A program made the translations under genes and the position numbers. Shown piece after piece: positions 16,055 through 20,449 of a stretch of DNA of 23,054 nucleotides. How positions within the stretch are numbered: position 1 is the stretch's first letter; the number at the start of each line of letters is the position of its first letter. Origin of the DNA: a virus; the IMG/VR virus record IMGVR_UViG_3300045825_000395, positions 1 to 23,054 of that record; one strand, written 5' to 3'. Under the pieces are notes generated by a model. It was not told where the DNA came from and did no database searches. It saw only the letters and a program-made list of their open reading frames with translations.

Positions 16055-16287
16055 CACGCGCGCAGCACGCCGGCCAGCAGGTTTTCCTGGCGCTCACGGG
16101 CCAGGGCGCGGGTGCGTTCGGCGTTGAGCCAGGCGGCTTGGCGTTCGGCGGCCTGCAGGGTGAGGCATTCCAGGTCGACGGCGTAGTGGCCCAGCTGGCC
16201 GGCCAGCGTGTGCACCACGGCCCAGCGGTTGTTGGGCGCGGGGCGGACGATGTGGTACGCCGGGACGAAGGCGTCGCGGGCGCTCAT
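16054..16287 (-). CDS. small phage protein of unknown function
   Basis: 77 residues (MSARDAFVPAYHIVRPAPNN...). The first half is strand-forming, the second a long Ala/Arg/Glu helix (LQAAERQAAWLNAERTRAL). Both ends overlap neighbours by ATGA or TGATG, so it is translationally coupled. Family not recognised. Confidence 0.6.
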   Translation of the reverse strand: MSARDAFVPAYHIVRPAPNNRWAVVHTLAGQLGHYAVDLECLTLQAAERQAAWLNAERTRALARERQENLLAGVLRA

Positions 16288-16541
16288 GGCGTGGTGTTCC
16301 AGCCGGCGGCAAAGGCGGCGGCCACCAGGATGGCGCCGGTGAGCAGGCCGTTGATGGCGCCCCAGCGCCAGCCGCTGACGTAGCTGGCCAGGTGCAGGCC
16401 GTCACGCCATTCGTCGGCAGCGCTGGGGTAGGCGTCGGGCTGGAGCTGGGGGTCGGGCAGGGCGTCGACGGGCAGGCCGTCGACGATGCGCACCACGGTG
16501 GGCGGGATGCGCGGGGTGGTGCGGGCACTGGTGATCATCAT
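16284..16541 (-). CDS. small single-pass membrane protein
   Basis: 85 residues. The N-terminal 55 residues are Pro/Asp-rich and soluble; residues about 57-80 (GAINGLLTGAILVAAAFAAG) form one membrane segment very near the C-terminus. ATG ATG at the start overlaps the upstream stop. A C-terminally anchored protein in an early operon next to a lipoprotein gene suggests work at the cell envelope, for example superinfection exclusion, but no homology was recognised. Confidence 0.65.
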   Translation of the reverse strand: MMITSARTTPRIPPTVVRIVDGLPVDALPDPQLQPDAYPSAADEWRDGLHLASYVSGWRWGAINGLLTGAILVAAAFAAGWNTTP

Positions 16542-16723
16542 TTGCAGGCCTCCGGGTTGGTGGTGCAGTTCACGCTGGGGGTGGGCACGTCGACCTGGTC
16601 GTCGTCGGGGTCACCACCGCCGCAGGCGGTGAGAAAGACCAGGGCCACCAGCACGGCGGCCAGCAGCAGGTAGCGCAGGGCGCGCAGGTGCAGGTCGGGC
16701 CGGGCGGTGCGGGGTGGGTTCAT
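16538..16723 (-). CDS. small lipoprotein
   Basis: 61 residues with a basic N-region, a hydrophobic core (YLLLAAVLVALVF) and a lipobox L-T-A-C at Cys34. After Cys34 come GGG and an acidic stretch DPDDDQVDV, then two more Cys in the last 11 residues. The residue after the lipid Cys is Gly, so outer membrane sorting is expected. An early rather than lysis-operon location argues against a spanin role and fits a superinfection exclusion or other lysogen-surface function (inference). Confidence 0.75.
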   Translation of the reverse strand: MNPPRTARPDLHLRALRYLLLAAVLVALVFLTACGGGDPDDDQVDVPTPSVNCTTNPEACK

Positions 16724-17040
16724 GGCGCGGCTCCGGTGGTGGGCTGCATGGCGATGTAGGCCGCGGCGCGGGCGGCGCGGTCGGCGATGCGCTGGCGGGC
16801 GGCGGCGACGTCATCGGCCGTGACTTCGCGTTCCAGCGCTTCCTGCACGGCCTTCATCGCTTCGTAGCCGGCCAGCTCCAGCACCAGGTGCAAGAGTTCG
16901 CCTTCGAGCCGGACGACGTGGCTGATGCGCGCGCTGACGGACCATTCGCCGTCATTGCGTGCGACGTTGGTGGCGCGGCCTTCGAACAGGGTCTTGGCCA
17001 GGGCGGCGACGCGGGCCTGGGTGAGGCGCGGGCGGCTCAT
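16720..17040 (-). CDS. helical phage protein of unknown function
   Basis: 106 residues. The N-terminus MSRPRLTQARVAALAKTLF is a helix, followed by strand-forming residues (WSVSARISHVVRLEGELLHL) and a long C-terminal helix (AMKAVQEALEREV..., DDVAAARQRIADRAARAA). It overlaps both neighbours by ATGA. No recognised family; an oligomeric DNA-binding or anti-host factor is possible. Confidence 0.6.
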   Translation of the reverse strand: MSRPRLTQARVAALAKTLFEGRATNVARNDGEWSVSARISHVVRLEGELLHLVLELAGYEAMKAVQEALEREVTADDVAAARQRIADRAARAAAYIAMQPTTGAAP

Positions 17041-17234
17041 TGCCGCACCTGCGCGGTGGCCGACAGCGGCGTGGCGCGGCGGCGCAGATCGGCGCCCTGG
17101 TGGGCGTGTGCGGCGGCCTGGTGCGCGGTGAGGGCCGCGAAGGGCCAGTAGGGCGGCCGGCGCGCTTCGTCAGCGCGCTGCTGGATCAGCTCGAGCTCGG
17201 CCGCAGTGTAGCGGCGGGGGGAGGGGTAGAACAT
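17037..17234 (-). CDS. first gene of leftward operon, small protein of unknown function
   Basis: 65 residues (MFYPSPRRYTAAELELIQQR...). Start chosen at ATG 17234, with GGAGA 8 bases upstream and about 24 bases downstream of the predicted transcript start. The frame stays open upstream past the promoter, so longer starts are unlikely. Short, His/Ala/Arg-rich, without recognised motifs. As first gene of the early leftward operon it holds the slot of lambda N or host-takeover genes, but does not look like N. Confidence 0.6.
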   Translation of the reverse strand: MFYPSPRRYTAAELELIQQRADEARRPPYWPFAALTAHQAAAHAHQGADLRRRATPLSATAQVRQ

Positions 17235-17262
17235 CTGCGCGTCTCCGTCTGTGCGACGGGAC

Positions 17263-17278
17263 GCAGTATGCAATCTGC
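17263..17278. promoter_or_regulatory. candidate operator at the leftward promoter
   Basis: The 16-mer GCAGTATGCAATCTGC reads as an imperfect palindrome (12 of 16 positions symmetric, centred on TGCA). It covers the -10 box. A related 16-mer lies over the -10 of the rightward promoter at 18403. Likely bound by the repressor or the Cro-like protein (inference). A weaker 9 of 16 match at 17295-17310 is 32 bases away. Confidence 0.55.
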
Positions 17279-17294
17279 CTAACTCACGTGTCAA
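17265..17294 (-). promoter_or_regulatory. leftward early promoter (PL-like)
   Basis: On the minus strand, -35 TTGACA (17294-17289) is perfect; -10 CATACT (17270-17265) matches 4 of 6; spacing is 18. The predicted start is near 17258, about 24 bases before the first gene. It drives the operon from 17234 to 11913. The -10 lies inside a dyad shared with the rightward promoter. Confidence 0.75.
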
Positions 17295-17356
17295 GCACGA
17301 TGCATAACACAAAGCCGAAAGGCCGCTGTAGGCTCGCAGGTGAAGGAAGTGCCAAC

Positions 17357-17728
17357 ATGAGAGCGATTCGACCGATCTGCGGCGGCTTGATGAGTGTGAT
17401 CTGCACGGGCTTGGCGCTACCTGCAACGGCTGGAAAGTTGTCTTGCTATGACAACGACGTCACCGCTTCGCGAACGTGTTATGCACCGTCCGAGGTCAAG
17501 ATGCGCGATGGCATTCGCTATGCGCCGATGTACTACGGCGGCCCCCAGCGCGTGCATGAAAGTGGAGTCACGCTCGCGATCAACTGCTCGACTGGTCAGG
17601 TGCACCTGAAAGATCGCGATGGCGTCAGCTTCGCAGGCGGCCAGGGCGGGACACCTGCGCTGACAGCACTCCGCAACTGGATCTGCGAAGAGCGCATAAA
17701 GGCCCCGGCCGCAAAGGCGAAGCCATAA
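17357..17728 (+). CDS. secreted small protein, moron candidate
   Basis: 123 residues from ATG 17357, chosen because GAAGGAAG lies 8 bases upstream; the frame opens earlier at GTG 17288 without an SD. Residues 1-25 look like a Sec signal peptide ending ALPATA. The mature part has four Cys (LSCYDND, RTCYAP, AINCST, NWICEE), enough for two disulfides in the periplasm. It is rightward, flanked by the leftward repressor and leftward operon, and visibly less GC-rich than its neighbours. Such placement is typical of morons expressed in the lysogen (lysogenic conversion or exclusion). No family recognised. Confidence 0.7.
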   Translation: MRAIRPICGGLMSVICTGLALPATAGKLSCYDNDVTASRTCYAPSEVKMRDGIRYAPMYYGGPQRVHESGVTLAINCSTGQVHLKDRDGVSFAGGQGGTPALTALRNWICEERIKAPAAKAKP

Positions 17729-17745
17729 GCCGCCCCCCTCAAGCC

Positions 17746-18366
17746 TCAGTGGTCGTCGGGCTCGAGCCGTCCCTTGTACACGGCTAGCACCTGCAGGCCC
17801 TCTTCAGTGCTGGCGAGGCTGATGAAAGCCGAGTTTGTCGGCATGGCAAGCCATTGGCCGGGCTCGCGTCCCTGGTGACAGATGCGCGCGTGCAAGGTGC
17901 CATGTCGGTCACGCAGCAGCACGATGCGACCCGGTGCTATACGTCGCCGCGTCGTCCAGACGATCTCTGTGCCCTTGGGAAATTCAGGCGCAAGCGCATC
18001 GTCGGGTAGGGCTGCTCGAAAGATTTCAGGCACCGGCAACTTCATCAGATCCTCCCAGATCATCAATGGGAGGTCATCAGAATCCGTGGGGTGGCTCACT
18101 GGACGAGCCACCGTGTAGGCGGCCGGAGCTTCCCCCGCACCTTGATGCTGTTGGTCCATCCAGCCGGGTGCGTGGCCAGCGGCGCGCTCGATCGCGGCGG
18201 CCAGGTCATCGCCCATGCCGCGCCGCCCGGCGCGGACATTGGACAGATGAGCCTTCATCTTCGGCTTGTCGATCAAGCGCGCCAATTCGGCGGGGCCGCC
18301 GATCTCGGGATCGGCCAGCACCAGCTCAAGGTTGGTGCGGCGTAAGACCTGACGGGGGCTGGACAT
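17746..18366 (-). CDS. CI-like phage repressor with degenerate S24 domain
   Basis: 206 residues from ATG 18366 (GTG 18372 is possible; SD weak). Residues about 10-65 hold a lambda-repressor-like helix-turn-helix (ELARLIDKPKMKAHLSNVRAG). The C-terminal half has the shape of a LexA/CI S24 domain (LPDDALAPEFPKGTEIVW, APGRIVLLRD...HARICHQ, LQVLAVYKG). Where S24 peptidases have D-S-M this protein has DDA, and the usual Lys is replaced near LHARIC. It may thus dimerise yet not self-cleave. It is divergent from the Cro-like gene over an operator-bearing promoter region, the lambda immunity layout. Confidence 0.8.
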   Translation of the reverse strand: MSSPRQVLRRTNLELVLADPEIGGPAELARLIDKPKMKAHLSNVRAGRRGMGDDLAAAIERAAGHAPGWMDQQHQGAGEAPAAYTVARPVSHPTDSDDLPLMIWEDLMKLPVPEIFRAALPDDALAPEFPKGTEIVWTTRRRIAPGRIVLLRDRHGTLHARICHQGREPGQWLAMPTNSAFISLASTEEGLQVLAVYKGRLEPDDH

Positions 18367-18390
18367 GCTCACGCCCAAAGGGTAAGCGAC

Positions 18391-18419
18391 TTGTCTACGC
18401 GCTAAGTATGCAGTATGCT
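18391..18419 (+). promoter_or_regulatory. rightward early promoter (PR-like)
   Basis: -35 TTGTCT (18391-18396, 4 of 6), -10 TATGCT (18414-18419, 4 of 6), spacing 17. Predicted start near 18426, only about 4 bases before the Cro-like ATG at 18430, so the mRNA may be nearly leaderless. The 16-mer operator candidate at 18403-18418 covers its spacer and -10. Confidence 0.55.
18403..18418. promoter_or_regulatory. candidate operator at the rightward promoter
   Basis: TAAGTATGCAGTATGC matches the leftward operator 16-mer at 12 of 16 positions and shares its TGCA centre. AGTATGC is also repeated in tandem here (18405 and 18412), and the 9-mer GCAGTATGC occurs only here and at 17263 as far as I could read. 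It lies 37 bases before the repressor start. Confidence 0.5.
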
Positions 18420-18429
18420 CATCGTCCAA

Positions 18430-18738
18430 ATGAGCAGCATGCCTACCTCCAGCCTGAAGTCCTTCCTGGACCAATTGCCCGACGGCGGCGTCACCGCACT
18501 CGCGGGGCGCTTGGGTATTCATCGCGTCTACCTTTCACAGTTGGCCGCCCGGCTCGACGGTCGGGAGCCGAGTCCAGCCTTGTGCGTGCGGATCGAGAGG
18601 GAGACCGATCGTGCCGTGTGCCGTTGGTCGCTGCGCCCCGGGGACTGGCACCTCATCTGGCCCGAGCTGGTGAGCGACGAGCACCCGGCGCCCACCGCCA
18701 TCGAACCCACCGCCCAGGAGGTGACCCGTGCAGCGTGA
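18430..18738 (+). CDS. Cro-like / YdaS-type transcriptional regulator
   Basis: 102 residues from ATG 18430 (ATG 18439 is the alternative; neither has an SD). LKSFLDQLPDGGVTALAGRL...HRVYLSQLAARLDGREPSP is the YdaS/Cro helix-turn-helix pattern, and RWSLRPGDWHLIWPELV is typical of the C-terminal end of this family. It sits divergent from the repressor, as Cro does, and would repress early promoters in lytic growth. The last 15 codons lie in a 46-bp sequence duplicated 399 bases downstream. Confidence 0.85.
   Translation: MSSMPTSSLKSFLDQLPDGGVTALAGRLGIHRVYLSQLAARLDGREPSPALCVRIERETDRAVCRWSLRPGDWHLIWPELVSDEHPAPTAIEPTAQEVTRAA
18689..18734 (+). repeat. 46-bp direct repeat, copy 1
   Basis: Matches 19088-19133 at 45 of 46 positions by eye (only 18710 C versus 19109 T). 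It holds the end of the Cro-like coding sequence, a strong AGGAGGTGA SD site and the GTG start of the next gene. Confidence 0.9.
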
Positions 18739-18922
18739 GCGCGCGGCCGTGCCCGTGGTGGTCGAGGTCAGTGAAGGTCGATGGACCGCTTCGGTAGTGA
18801 TCCCGACGTCAACTGATCCGCAAGAGTACGAAGCGCGTCGGCTGTTCTTTGAGCGTCTCCTGTCGCAAGGCACACCCGCAATCCGGTGGTGGGCGCCGCG
18901 TGGGACTGGAGGTCGAGCATGA
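18728..18922 (+). CDS. small protein of unknown function, antisense-overlapped
   Basis: 64 residues from GTG 18728, with AGGAGGTGA a few bases upstream; it overlaps the Cro-like stop. Sequence VPVVVEVSEGRWTASVVIPT then EYEARRLFFERLLSQG suggests a strand-strand-helix fold. From 18768 to its end it overlaps the leftward gene 18768-19028. Third-position GC is lower in the overlap than in unshared coding, as expected if both strands are constrained. Function unknown. Confidence 0.5.
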   Translation: MQRERAAVPVVVEVSEGRWTASVVIPTSTDPQEYEARRLFFERLLSQGTPAIRWWAPRGTGGRA

Positions 18923-19028
18923 CGCCCAGGCCTTCGGTGTCGAAGTGCACGGCCAGCACGTGCTGCACCAGGAAGAGTTCCAGCGTGATGTTTGGCGGCT
19001 GCGGTGGCATGTCTAGATCGTTTCTCAT
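18768..19028 (-). CDS. small leftward protein with structured leader (unit 1)
   Basis: 86 residues (MRNDLDMPPQPPNITLELFL...). GGAGGG lies 5 bases before ATG 19028. Residues 13-40 (ITLELFLVQHVLAVHF, TEGLGVMLDL) are well-formed with almost all codons ending in G or C; the part overlapped by the rightward gene keeps an open frame with looser codons. It sits against the direction of the rightward early operon, as a moron would. Family not recognised. The leader is a long hairpin shared with the gene at 19188. Confidence 0.6.
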   Translation of the reverse strand: MRNDLDMPPQPPNITLELFLVQHVLAVHFDTEGLGVMLDLQSHAAPTTGLRVCLATGDAQRTADALRTLADQLTSGSLPKRSIDLH

Positions 19029-19091
19029 GGGGGCCCTCCTCGGGCTGGCGGTTGTGGTGATTGCCAGCATAAGCCGGGGAGGGCGCCCGCC
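19026..19091 (-). promoter_or_regulatory. conserved hairpin leader, copy A (SD-sequestering candidate)
   Basis: Nested stems: GCCCTCC 19033-19039 with GGAGGGC 19078-19084; CGG 19041-19043 with CCG 19074-19076; GCTGGC 19044-19049 with GCCAGC 19063-19068; an asymmetric bulge ATAAG. In the minus-strand mRNA the SD GGAGGG of the 86-residue gene is in the outer stem. Copy B at 19485-19550 keeps all three stems with roughly 55 of 67 aligned positions identical by eye. Confidence 0.6.
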
Positions 19092-19133
19092 CACCGCCAT
19101 CGAACCCATCGCCCAGGAGGTGACCCGTGCAGC
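19088..19133 (+). repeat. 46-bp direct repeat, copy 2
   Basis: 45 of 46 identical to 18689-18734. Here no regulator gene precedes it: the bases that encode the end of the Cro-like protein in copy 1 are left without a gene body, directly against hairpin copy A. The SD and GTG are kept and start the 77-residue gene. Confidence 0.9.
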
Positions 19134-19360
19134 TTGACCAGCACTTTGCGGATCTGTATCGGCTTTGGCGCCCCCGGCGCAGGCCTCTTAACCGTCGGAC
19201 CGTGGCGGCGCGAGCGCCGGCGCATCGGAAGTTGCGTCCAGTTGCTGCAGCAGTGCCGCCAGCACTGTCTCGTGCAGAAGTGATTGAACTAATGCGGCAG
19301 CAGCAACGGCAAATCCTGAAGGCGATCCGTCGCATGCACTTGCAGGGATGGGCACCGTGA
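19127..19360 (+). CDS. small basic protein of unknown function, antisense-overlapped
   Basis: 77 residues from GTG 19127, using the same AGGAGGTGA cassette as the gene at 18728. The first half is Arg/Pro-rich (YRLWRPRRRPLNRRT), the second a helix SRAEVIELMRQQQRQILKAI. Basic and small, it could bind nucleic acid. Residues from 19188 on are shared with the leftward gene 19188-19487. Not similar in sequence to the 64-residue gene in the matching slot of unit 1. Confidence 0.5.
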   Translation: MQLDQHFADLYRLWRPRRRPLNRRTVAARAPAHRKLRPVAAAVPPALSRAEVIELMRQQQRQILKAIRRMHLQGWAP

Positions 19361-19487
19361 TGCTGATGGCAGCCGGCCCGAATGCCGGCTCGTCCTGCTG
19401 GGCCAGTCGGACCGAGAGCGTGGCATATGCCCGCGTGCTGTCCGCCGGGTCGAACGTCAGTTTTAGCAGATCGTATTTGAGTGTCAT
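19188..19487 (-). CDS. small leftward protein with structured leader (unit 2)
   Basis: 99 residues (MTLKYDLLKLTFDPADSTRA...). GGAGGG lies 5 bases before ATG 19487. Residues 1-50 are strand-rich with G/C-ending codons; the C-terminal half, which overlaps the rightward gene, is Ala/Leu-helical with looser codons. Same layout as unit 1, but the proteins are not clearly alike. Family not recognised. Confidence 0.6.
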   Translation of the reverse strand: MTLKYDLLKLTFDPADSTRAYATLSVRLAQQDEPAFGPAAISITVPIPASACDGSPSGFAVAAAALVQSLLHETVLAALLQQLDATSDAPALAPPRSDG

Positions 19488-19550
19488 GGGAGCCCTCCTT
19501 CGGGCTGGTGGTTGGGGAATCGCCAGCGTAACCGTTGGAGGGCGCCCGCC
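19485..19550 (-). promoter_or_regulatory. conserved hairpin leader, copy B
   Basis: GCCCTCC 19492-19498 pairs with GGAGGGC 19537-19543; CGG 19501-19503 with CCG 19532-19534; GCTGG 19504-19508 with CCAGC 19523-19527; bulge GTAA. It precedes ATG 19487 and would hide its SD. The sixth inner pair is G-C in copy A and T/G here: a wobble on the plus strand, a mismatch on the minus, so the working strand is not settled. Confidence 0.6.
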
Positions 19551-19569
19551 TTCCATGGAGGCCTGACGC

Positions 19570-19881
19570 ATGCATCTGCGCTGCCGTGCCGGTGACCTGG
19601 CCGAGATCATCCGCAGTGAGGCCGGCAACGAAGGCAGGCGCGTGGTGGTCGAGCGTCCAGGCCACCCCGGCCGCGACGGGTTCGAATGGGTGGTGCTGCC
19701 ACTGCAGCCGCTGCGCCAGGTGCTGTTGATCGGCGGCTTCCATGCAGGGCATCGCTTCACCCTGGAGCGCGGCTGCTTCCCCGACACGTGGCTCAGGCCC
19801 ATCCGGCCGGACGCAGACGGCCGGGCCTCCGACACGCAGCTGGACGTCGAGCTGCAGGCGCACGGCCTGGCGCACGGGTGA
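19570..19881 (+). CDS. conserved phage protein of unknown function
   Basis: 103 residues from ATG 19570 with GGAGG 7 bases upstream. It opens with CRAGDLAEIIRSEAGNEGR and ends its fold with PDTWLRPIRPDADG. The R.GDLA.I.....N.G...W......LRPIRP pattern is one I know from many phage and prophage early regions without assigned function; the N-terminal strands resemble a small beta-barrel. It follows hairpin copy B, so it is the next rightward gene after the two units. Confidence 0.75.
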   Translation: MHLRCRAGDLAEIIRSEAGNEGRRVVVERPGHPGRDGFEWVVLPLQPLRQVLLIGGFHAGHRFTLERGCFPDTWLRPIRPDADGRASDTQLDVELQAHGLAHG

Positions 19882-20143
19882 ATGGTGCGCCTTCTGGCCC
19901 TGCTTTTCCCCTTCAGCCACGCCGGCACAGCCGTTGCCGGCCGCAGTGTGGCGACGCTTCAGGCCGCACGTCCGTGCGGCGCCGTACTGAGTGCGCCAGC
20001 GTACATAGGTGTCTCCGGCTCGCATTGGCACTGGCCTACCCAGCTGCCGCACTTCTCCTCCCTTGGCGCGGCGCGAGCCTTTGCCCCGGGCCTTCGGGCT
20101 CGGGGCTTCTTCTTCAACCTCTACTGATCGGCGTGGTGTCGTC
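19882..20143. other. non-coding region upstream of cII
   Basis: 262 bases with no convincing gene. An open rightward frame (19882-20127) contains the terminator below and is Phe/Ala-rich without an SD. A leftward frame from 20145 is Arg/Gly/Lys-rich with a poor SD. The region has a 7-bp hairpin at 19963-19980 (GCCGCAC/GTGCGGC) and the UUCG-loop terminator at 20083. A leftward PRE-like transcript would cross it. Confidence 0.5.
20083..20115 (+). terminator. intrinsic terminator with UUCG loop before cII (tR1-like)
   Basis: GCCCCGGGCC (20083-20092) pairs with GGCTCGGGGC (20097-20106) with one G-T pair; the loop TTCG is closed by C-G, a very stable tetraloop. TTCTTCTTC follows. Position between the small early genes and cII is that of lambda tR1, which limits cII and replication transcripts unless antitermination occurs. 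Confidence 0.7.
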
Positions 20144-20449
20144 ATGGCTGCAGTGTCTTCGCCCCCACCTGAAAGAGCCCGCAAGACAGTGCAAGTCGTC
20201 TTGCAGCGCCTGCAAGAGCCTGGAATGGGCGTTGCACTGGCCGCCTCAATGGGGGTGAGCGAGAGCACGGTCAGCCGCTTCAAGACCGACCGGCTGGAGG
20301 AGGCCGCCATGTTTCTGGCCCATCTCGGGCTGAAGGTGGTGCCGGCCGAGTTCAAGTGCGTGGAGCCTTCGGCCTATGCCTTCCTGACGGCCACGCACGA
20401 GAAGGTGATGCGCGTGGCGCCGCAGCTGATCTGGGAGGCCGACGCATGA
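20144..20449 (+). CDS. cII: CII-like transcriptional activator
   Basis: 101 residues from ATG 20144. VVLQRLQEPGMGVALAASMGVSESTVSRFKTDRLEEAAMFLAHLGLKVV (described here in parts: helix-turn-helix ALAASMGVSESTVSRFK, residues about 31-47, then the LEEAAMFLAHLGLKVV helix-strand) matches the phage CII family. CII activates PRE, int and antisense promoters to favour lysogeny. The gene carries GCAA-N6-GCAA near its start, the minus-strand form of the lambda CII site. The SD is weak. The next gene overlaps by ATGA. Confidence 0.85.
   Translation: MAAVSSPPPERARKTVQVVLQRLQEPGMGVALAASMGVSESTVSRFKTDRLEEAAMFLAHLGLKVVPAEFKCVEPSAYAFLTATHEKVMRVAPQLIWEADA
20181..20216 (-). promoter_or_regulatory. cluster of CII-type TTGC half-sites (PRE-like candidate)
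   Basis: On the minus strand TTGC-N6-TTGC occupies 20194-20181, the exact spacing of lambda CII sites. A CTTGCAG/CTGCAAG palindrome at 20200-20216 adds two more half-sites. Same-strand GCAAG motifs start at 20181, 20191 and 20212, about one and two helical turns apart. No good -10 is seen 17 bases after the N6 hexamer, so promoter strength is uncertain. Confidence 0.5.

Noticed and set aside
17288-17356. GTG 17288 start for the secreted protein
   Set aside because: No SD, and it would put 23 charged residues before the signal peptide; ATG 17357 has a strong SD.
19882-20127. 81-residue rightward ORF after the 103-residue gene
   Set aside because: No SD, odd Phe/Ala/Arg composition, and it would be read through the UUCG-loop terminator. 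Treated as non-coding.
19900-20145. Leftward ORF starting at ATG 20145, opposite cII
   Set aside because: The frame is open for 1.6 kb only because of high GC. Poor SD, Arg/Gly/Lys-rich, and the terminator arm lies in its first codons. A PRE-like transcript would cross it, so expression cannot be excluded.
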